From positions 5,394,001 to 5,458,000 of the forward strand of contig CAUWAG010000003.1 in the NCBI GenBank assembly GCA_963556695.1: a stretch of 64,000 nt of DNA. The letters run 5' to 3'. Made by a program: the position numbers and the translations under genes. Below are positions 58,367 to 64,000 of this stretch, in pieces; position 1 is the first letter of the stretch, and each line of letters begins with the position of its first letter. Below the pieces are notes generated by a model, which ran no database searches, was not told where the DNA came from, and saw nothing but the letters and a program-made list of their open reading frames with translations. This DNA comes from Anthostomella pinea. Its lineage: Eukaryota; Ascomycota; Sordariomycetes; Xylariales; Xylariaceae.

Positions 58367-58811
58367 TGTAACCTGCCACCCTAGAAACCCGTAAACTGCC
58401 ACCCACCTGCCACCCGCTAAGCCCGATTCGGTGAACATCCCAGATCACAGCGCCCCCCACTATAACCACAGCGCTAAGTCCACTATATCAACAACGCGTG
58501 CGACTCAACACCATAACGCATCACCACGGCCATTACCACCACCACAGCGCACACAAAGACACATTCACAGATAGGGGCTCGCACCACCCCCCAAACCCCC
58601 GGCTAACCCTAACCACTAACCCTAATTCTAACCTTACGTCGTTACCTAGCGAAATCATAGCAGGTATCTCTAGTTTCGTAAGAAACGCACCCAAATAGAA
58701 GTATTCACGATGCTAAAAGGGATAGTAGGAGTGCAGCCAATTAGAAGTGGGATGCTGTCCAAATCGGGCCTAGCGGGTGGCAGCTTACGGTTTCTAGGGT
58801 GGCAGGTTACA
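58367..58811. mobile_element. Inverted-repeat element (MITE-like)
   Basis: 445-bp element with terminal inverted repeats of about 60-75 bp. Both ends read TGTAACCTGCCACCCTAG, then a TGCCACCCGCTA-type segment and GCCCGATT; the left arm has an extra 11-bp ACCTGCCACCC. The centre has no ORF but contains CTAACCCTAACCACTAACCC text (58602-58636) resembling fungal telomere repeats. Flanks ATAAC and ATCAC give no clean target duplication. Confidence 0.65.
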
Positions 58812-60496
58812 ATCACTCCTACAACATAGCTTCACCTTTTGGTTCATCTTTCGTAGACTTCTTACATGCTAGGCAAGGACTCTGTGAGTGCAGATTCGGC
58901 CACATTACCCAAAAGCAGCCACTGAAAGAGACATAACATGGTTCTTCCTACCGCCAAAGCCGCAAGCGTACGTCTGAAGCGAGGTATCGTCACGAACTGG
59001 ACATCGTAGTTAGGATTAGCGGCCTTAGACTGCATTGGCCGAAGAGTAGCGGTGCGGTGCTATGGAACAATTGCCCAGGATGATGCGGCGCAGGTTGTTT
59101 TCGAGAACGGGCCAAGACAATTAGCACGGGCGTGGGAGACATGATGATGTTATGAGGTTCAGTCTCAAGATATCGTTCCCCGGATAGGAGTTCTGACTGA
59201 AAGCGACAAGGTAGAGTTATCATTATGTCTTGGTAAAGGAGTGTATTGAGGAGGCAGGGCTTTTTCTGCTCGGCGTGTCAATAGGGGCATTGCCGTCGAT
59301 ATTCGATGTGCCCAATGCCGATCCCACCGCAACATCCAACCAAGATAAACATACGAAAGGGGCCAAAGGGCGAGCGGAAGTAAAATGTACGACTGACTGG
59401 CGGGATTCGACGGAAAGATCTGGTATGTCGGCATGGTGTCATAGCTTATGAAGGTAATACGCAACTGCGCGAGACCTCGAGGTTCAACCCATCTGCCCAG
59501 CTGAGTTCTCGCTTTCGCACCCGAGTCCTCGTATCCTTCGTGAGCTTGTCGAGTAGATCACTTTAGCTCACCTGCGCCGGTCATATTGCACGGCACTAAC
59601 TGGAGCCACACTGAATTCGGGGGAGCATGCGAGTTTTCAACGAGTCGATACGACGATCGGCTGCATTGGTAGTCGGATCAAGAGGGACCCTCAGGCACTG
59701 GACCTTTTTACATAATCGTGACGCCGGGATTTCCGAGATTTGTGAGATCCAACATGATCTACGATATGCTCCTAGTTGCCGAAGCTAGTGCAGGCTGGGA
59801 GCGGGTTCCTGCAGCGATTCTCGTATCGATTTCCTCTTCTACCTTTCCGAGGGCCGAGACTATCGTAGTGGTGAAAGGGGTGAAGCCACGTGCCGGCGGC
59901 TTGGCCGTTTCCGGTTGGGCCACCTGAAAACCCCCTGAAGACTTGCATAGATCTGGATCTTCTCTCTGGGACTGTGCGTCAGGTGGGAGTCGACGGGTGC
60001 TCGCTCTCATACACCGTCGCTCGACTCGGCAATGCACACTCGATCCCCTTTCTGGAGTTCTGGAGCGGCATTGTCGACTAATGCTTCCGCATCGGCGCGT
60101 CTGGACACTGCATTAGTTGCTTGTTGGTTTTGCGCCGGGGTCGCCAGTCCGCCAGTGACCAGTCAGCCAGAGCACTGGCGCTAGAAGGGTCTTCCCTGTT
60201 CTAGGCGGATGGCTTCGAGGTTAACTTCTGCATGTCAGAAGACCGAAGCTTACTCGTATTTTTCCATTCTATGGAGAGGACTGATTTCCTCACGGCCACG
60301 GGCCAGTCCTTTCAGCTTGCGTCTGGTGGTATGAGGAGGGATACGTCGACAGATTTGACAATGGGGGATCTGCGCAACTGGTAGAAAGGATCGATGCAAC
60401 AATCTCGGATCACGACCGAGATGGGAAATAGAAAACACGAGCCATGGCGTGGCCGACTATCTACGGTCTACCTGAGCCGCTAGTGAAGAGATCGGA
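58812..60496. other. 1.7-kb region without recognised genes
   Basis: Several short ORFs in all frames; none shows a domain or a credible splice pattern. Confidence 0.35.
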
Positions 60497-60811
60497 TCAG
60501 GAACCGTTCTGTGCCTGGCGCCGGACATACTCTAGCACGATGTCTTCGACGACTAGCGATTCGGAGTCTTGTCGGTACTTGGGAGACGGCACGACACACG
60601 AGTGCATCATTACCGCACAATGAGTAGCGTTGGTGCACGTTGGTGCGCTTCCTCGGTGGAACTTGGCGACGGCCTCGGACTCGATCTGCGCATGGCTGAA
60701 AATGTCGAGGAAGACTCTCATGTCGAGGAGTCCTTCAGGGGTCTCTGCTTCGAGCTGTATATAACCGTCTCTCATCCTCCAGCTTCGACCGACTTGAAGT
60801 TTCCGTTCCAT
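60497..60811 (-). CDS. Hypothetical 104-residue protein
   Basis: Single open frame from ATG at 60811 (MERKLQVGRSWRMRDGYIQL) to RRQAQNGS-stop. Composition is protein-like (EAETPEGLLDMRVFLDIFSH, AVAKFHRGS, CAVMMHSCVV), but no family is recognised. It is divergent from the secreted protein gene at 60909 with under 100 bp between starts. It could be the end of a larger decayed gene. Low certainty. Confidence 0.3.
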   Translation of the reverse strand: MERKLQVGRSWRMRDGYIQLEAETPEGLLDMRVFLDIFSHAQIESEAVAKFHRGSAPTCTNATHCAVMMHSCVVPSPKYRQDSESLVVEDIVLEYVRRQAQNGS

Positions 60812-60908
60812 CACGCCCGAAACTGAGATCTATTCTTCCCAGGAACATTTCCTTCATCCTCTTTACTCTATATTCTACTCTCGTTAATCAGAATTAGTTA
60901 CTTCCGAC

Positions 60909-62397
60909 ATGCGTTCGTTCCTCATCCTCGGCGCCGCTGCGCTCGCTGCGGCCTCGCCCGCCTCCCCTGCCGTCGACTTTGATGCTGTCAAGGCAGCTCC
61001 GGCCCCTACCGCCACCGGCCCGGCCGTTGGTGTAGCCTCCCAGACCGGTGTCTACAACGCCGCCGCTGCCTCAGCCAGTGCCGTCGCCGCTGCCTCCGCT
61101 GTGGCCAGTGCCCAGGCTACTGCGTCCGTGGCTGCTCGAGGCCTCGAGGAGCGCACATTCTGCTTCTGGCCGTTCAAGTGTGGTTCCCAGGCCAGCGCGG
61201 CTACTACTTCCAAGTGCACCACCACCAGCACCCCTCCGGTTGCTCATTATCCGACTGCCACTGCTGCGCCTACTACCTCTGCTGCTACGGCCGCTACCAC
61301 CAGTGCTCCCGCCCCAGTCATCACTTCTGCCTCTACCGGCGCTGTTGTCCCATCGACATGCACGCCTGTCAGCTGGACCAACACCTTCGCTTTCACCAGT
61401 GACACTGCCTGCCCGACCCCCTACGAAGTCGGTACCTACTGCGGCTTCATTAACCCTGAGGACCCCTGCGCTCCCCAGCCTGACGGTAAGTAAACCCTCA
61501 GAGTACCACCACAACCTGAAATTCAAGAAAAGGGGCTCTAACATTTGACAAGGATACGGCCCCGTCTCTTCGCCTGACACCGTCGACGCTTTCAAGGCCA
61601 ACACGGAGCTGCAGCAGGAAGCCTTGACTGCTGCCACCCCCAAGGGATATCAGCAAACTTTCCAGGGCCTCACTGCCGCCGTCAGTGCCAACACCTACCT
61701 GGGCTTTTACACGCTCGAGAGCTACGACACCCAGACTTGTGCCAACCACTGCGACAGCACCGACCTGTGCACGGGCTTCAACGTCTACATCGAGCGCGAC
61801 CCGGCCTGGAACCCGGAGCAGTGCAGCTGCGCCGACCCGACCTCCATCAGCAATTACAAGTGCTCGCTCTGGGGCTCAGGCGTCGACTCGGCGGCGGCGA
61901 CCAACACGGGCGACTACCGCGGCTCGTTCCAGGTTGTGATCACGGGCTCCAACGGCTACACCCAGTCGACCACGTCGTCGTCGGGTACCTCGCCCGTCGC
62001 GACCACGCCCGACGTCCCCTCCGGCTGGACCAACCCCAAGTCGTGCTCGGGCGCCGTCCACGACCACCCCAAGACGTGCCTGGGCTCGCAGGTATTCAAG
62101 GGCCCCTTCGACGTGTCGCTGTGCGCCAAGTACGCCGACGCGCAGAACGCCAAGAACGTCGCCTCGGGCAAGTGGGGGAGCAGCTTCACCTCGTTCTGGA
62201 ACTTCTTCGGCTACAACAGCGGCAAGTGCGACTTCTTCAACGCCTTCATGATCAAGCAGGACGGCGTCCCCGTCGGCACCTACTGCAAGCTGTTCACCCA
62301 GCAGTACCAGCCCGCCGCCGCCACCTACAAGGGCGGCGTCTCGGCCGGCTTCTCGTGGAGCTTCGAGTCCAGCTGGTCTTTCTGCAGCTCCAAGTAA
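60909..62397 (+). CDS. Secreted Cys-rich Thr/Ser-rich glycoprotein
   Basis: Two exons (60909-61485 and 61553-62397; intron GTAAGT...CAAG in phase 1) give 473 residues. It starts MRSFLILGAAALAAASPASP, a signal peptide, followed by an Ala-rich region and a likely dibasic-like processing zone (ARGLEERTFCFWPFKCG). A Thr/Ser/Pro linker suited to O-glycosylation comes next. The second exon has a PAN/Apple-like cysteine pattern (TCANHCDSTDLCTGFNVYI, QCSCADPT, YKCSLWG), an STTSSSG linker and a C-terminal Cys domain (KTCLGSQVFKGPFDVSLCAK, KCDFFNAFMIKQDGVPVGTY). Similar secreted proteins are widespread in ascomycetes as wall or surface proteins of unknown role. No GPI signal or catalytic motif seen. 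Confidence 0.8.
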
Positions 62398-63332
62398 AGG
62401 AGTTTACCAAAAAGAACTCGGGAACGTTGATGGATACTCACAACGGTCCAAGATCGTCAATGTAATCGAATAACGATACTTGCCGATTTTTTGATAGACT
62501 ACCTATTAGTAGATAGTGCGTGGCTTCCAAGCCAATTTAAATTTAATCATGTCGCTCCTTACCACGCAATAGAATTATGTCGCTCCCTTACACTGACGAG
62601 GTGAATCTTCCAAGTGCATATCGAGAAGGGTTGTTGGGGGAGTAGCCCACGGTACCGTAGTAAACTCTGAGTTTTTACCAATGCCCAAGGTACCCATGTA
62701 GGCCTAGACATTACCCATATTATACAGTTCTTGCACGTGCGATACTGTTTTTGCTCTCGTGGTTCAAGTATGTGGCGTACAAACCAGCTCTTCTGCAATG
62801 CTCATCGCTCATCGTTCAGCAATACCTCCCAGGGAGCAAACCCTATGAATACCTAGCTAGAGAAGGGAGAGAAGAGGACCTTACCCCTTTAAGCACGCAA
62901 CACCGAGGAGTCATGGTCTAGCAATATCAAGCCAGACAGGAGACGCGACCTTATCTGTCACTGTATCTGCTGTAGCCTTGAGCTGTTTATAACTTGGCCA
63001 CGGTCCTATCAAGGCGGCCGATAGATACGCCACCGAAGTTTTGAGTTCGATGGTACGACCAAATTTCGACAGGCGTTGCAATCACTCAAGGTCTTGTGTC
63101 CGTTCAAGAGACGCCAGGTTGCCAAATATTCATAAATACGCGCACGCGGTGCGGTAGTCTTGTATCCAACCTTGATGGCCGCACCCCATCATTTAGGTTT
63201 GGCTCTTGCCTTGCGGTCGAAGAGATCAAATAACGAATAGATTCACACACTTTTCCGCTTCCCTCCATCACTTCTCACAACCACGAATACCTACAACAAC
63301 CACCACCACGTCTTCTCAGCACCGGCGACGAT
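62398..63332. other. Intergenic, no gene seen
   Basis: 3' flank of the secreted protein gene and promoter of the RING gene. Near 63198 the text GTTTGGCTCT-CC-TGCGGTCGAA resembles 31573 (GTTTGGCTCTCCCCTTCCGG), possibly repeat debris. Confidence 0.35.
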
Positions 63333-64000
63333 ATGCAGCCTAGGTATTGGATGAGTAAATCACGCCAACAGGACTCGACAGGCGCCTCTGATCCACAGCT
63401 CCAGGAGGTACCCTCCAACAACGCCAACATGGCCGGCATCGAGATCGAAACCAGCTACATCCCCGAGCTCCAGAAGCACTTCGACGAGTACGGCGTCCCG
63501 CTCGCCGCACCCGCATCCCGCACCGTCCGCTGCGCCATATGCGCCGAGGACCTCGCCGTCTTCTGGCACGCAAACGAGCACCATCACGCGTGGACGTACC
63601 TTCCTTGCGGCCACATCTTCGGCTACGAGTGTCTGCGCTCCTGGTTCAAGCCCTCGGCCGGAGGACCGAACCCAGGGTGCCCCAGCTGCCGGAAGAAGAT
63701 GGCGCACCGGGGCTGCGGACACCTCGTCGACATGGAGCCCCGCCAGGCCGGCGACGGCTTCAACATCCGCTCCGACGTCGCGCCGCTGCTGGCGCCGGGC
63801 GAACAGCTGCCCCCGAGGTGCAAGGCGTCTTGTAAACCACTCGCGGCTGAAGCAGGTTCCAGATGGATCGGAGTTAATCGCATGCTGTACCCGTGGAATC
63901 CTTACAGTCCCAATCCACCCTCGCAGACCTCCCATCGTGATCGAAACACGTATTCGGCGCAGCATTCAGCGTGGGATGACCTCCCGCTACCGAATACCTC
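63333..64000 (+). CDS. RING-type zinc finger protein (runs off window)
   Basis: Frame open from ATG at 63333 (MQPRYWMSKSRQQDSTG) to the window edge, at least 222 residues; an internal ATG at 63429 (MAGIEIETSYIPEL) is an alternative start. RING ligands: CAICAED, TYLPCGHIFGYECLRSWF and PGCPSCRKKM, then RGCGHLVDMEP. The layout matches the RING gene at 39077-39877, including the CGH after the RING, so the two are paralogues of a fungal family; an E3 ligase role is inferred. The C-terminus (RNTYSAQHSAWDDLPLP) is low in complexity and incomplete here. Confidence 0.75.
   Translation, partial: MQPRYWMSKSRQQDSTGASDPQLQEVPSNNANMAGIEIETSYIPELQKHFDEYGVPLAAPASRTVRCAICAEDLAVFWHANEHHHAWTYLPCGHIFGYECLRSWFKPSAGGPNPGCPSCRKKMAHRGCGHLVDMEPRQAGDGFNIRSDVAPLLAPGEQLPPRCKASCKPLAAEAGSRWIGVNRMLYPWNPYSPNPPSQTSHRDRNTYSAQHSAWDDLPLPNT

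Noticed and set aside
61071..61643. 190-codon minus-strand ORF, Gly/Ser/Arg-rich
   Set aside because: Antisense of the Ala/Thr/Ser-rich secreted protein exon.
1..64000. CRISPR arrays, rRNA or complete tRNA genes
   Set aside because: No regular repeat-spacer array, no rRNA core sequence, and no cloverleaf with paired A and B boxes other than the SINE head.

Overview
The window reads as nuclear DNA of a filamentous ascomycete (Pezizomycotina, probably Sordariomycetes-like). Genes are split by short introns (about 45-90 nt) with GTRAGT-type donors and CTAAC branch sites. The gene content fits a saprotroph or plant-associated fungus: a secreted beta-galactosidase, a 5-oxoprolinase, a PTR2 peptide transporter, secreted glycoproteins and RING proteins. 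I see no rRNA, tRNA or CRISPR. Family names come from motifs read by eye; no database search was run.

Layout. 0.1-0.8 kb: five spaced copies of a palindromic repeat. 2.5-6.1 kb (-): GH35 beta-galactosidase. 7.0-8.4 kb (-): CorA-like two-helix membrane protein. 9.4-9.7 kb (+): a three-exon gene for a 69-residue protein. 10.1-12.7 kb (-): a 789-residue protein kinase. 15.4-18.3 kb (-): remains of a fructosyl-amino-acid-oxidase-like gene fused by deletion to a Dal5-type transporter, which is also split by a SINE. 19.1-23.7 kb (+): 5-oxoprolinase, divergent from the transporter across a promoter with six GATAAG sites. 25.7-28.0 kb (+): PTR2. 29.7-31.4 kb (+): unknown secreted protein. 32.3-34.6 kb (-): secreted protein-arginine deiminase with a solo LTR in an intron. 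35-57 kb: a transposon island around one RING gene (39.1-39.9 kb) and two decayed genes. 58.4-58.8 kb: an inverted-repeat element. 60.9-62.4 kb (+): secreted Cys-rich glycoprotein. 63.3 kb to the edge (+): a second RING gene.

The island holds five copies of one LINE (three on -, two on +), a nearly complete Ty1/copia element nested in LINE copy 2, a Pogo/Fot1 DNA transposon nested in LINE copy 1, a solo copia LTR, and a second solo-LTR family (one copy in LINE copy 4, one in the deiminase intron). Target-site duplications can be read for most insertions, so their order can be worked out. Most premature stops in the copia, LINE and Pogo frames can be explained by C-to-T (G-to-A) changes, as expected from RIP or cytosine deamination.

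The most interesting biology is, first, a SINE whose last ~135 bp match the 3' end of the LINE in the same window, a likely LINE/SINE partner pair caught with its 16-bp target duplication inside a transporter exon. Second is a secreted fungal arginine deiminase with all four catalytic positions and an EF-hand-like loop. Third is a degenerating 5-oxoproline/amine catabolic cluster with a GATA-rich divergent promoter.
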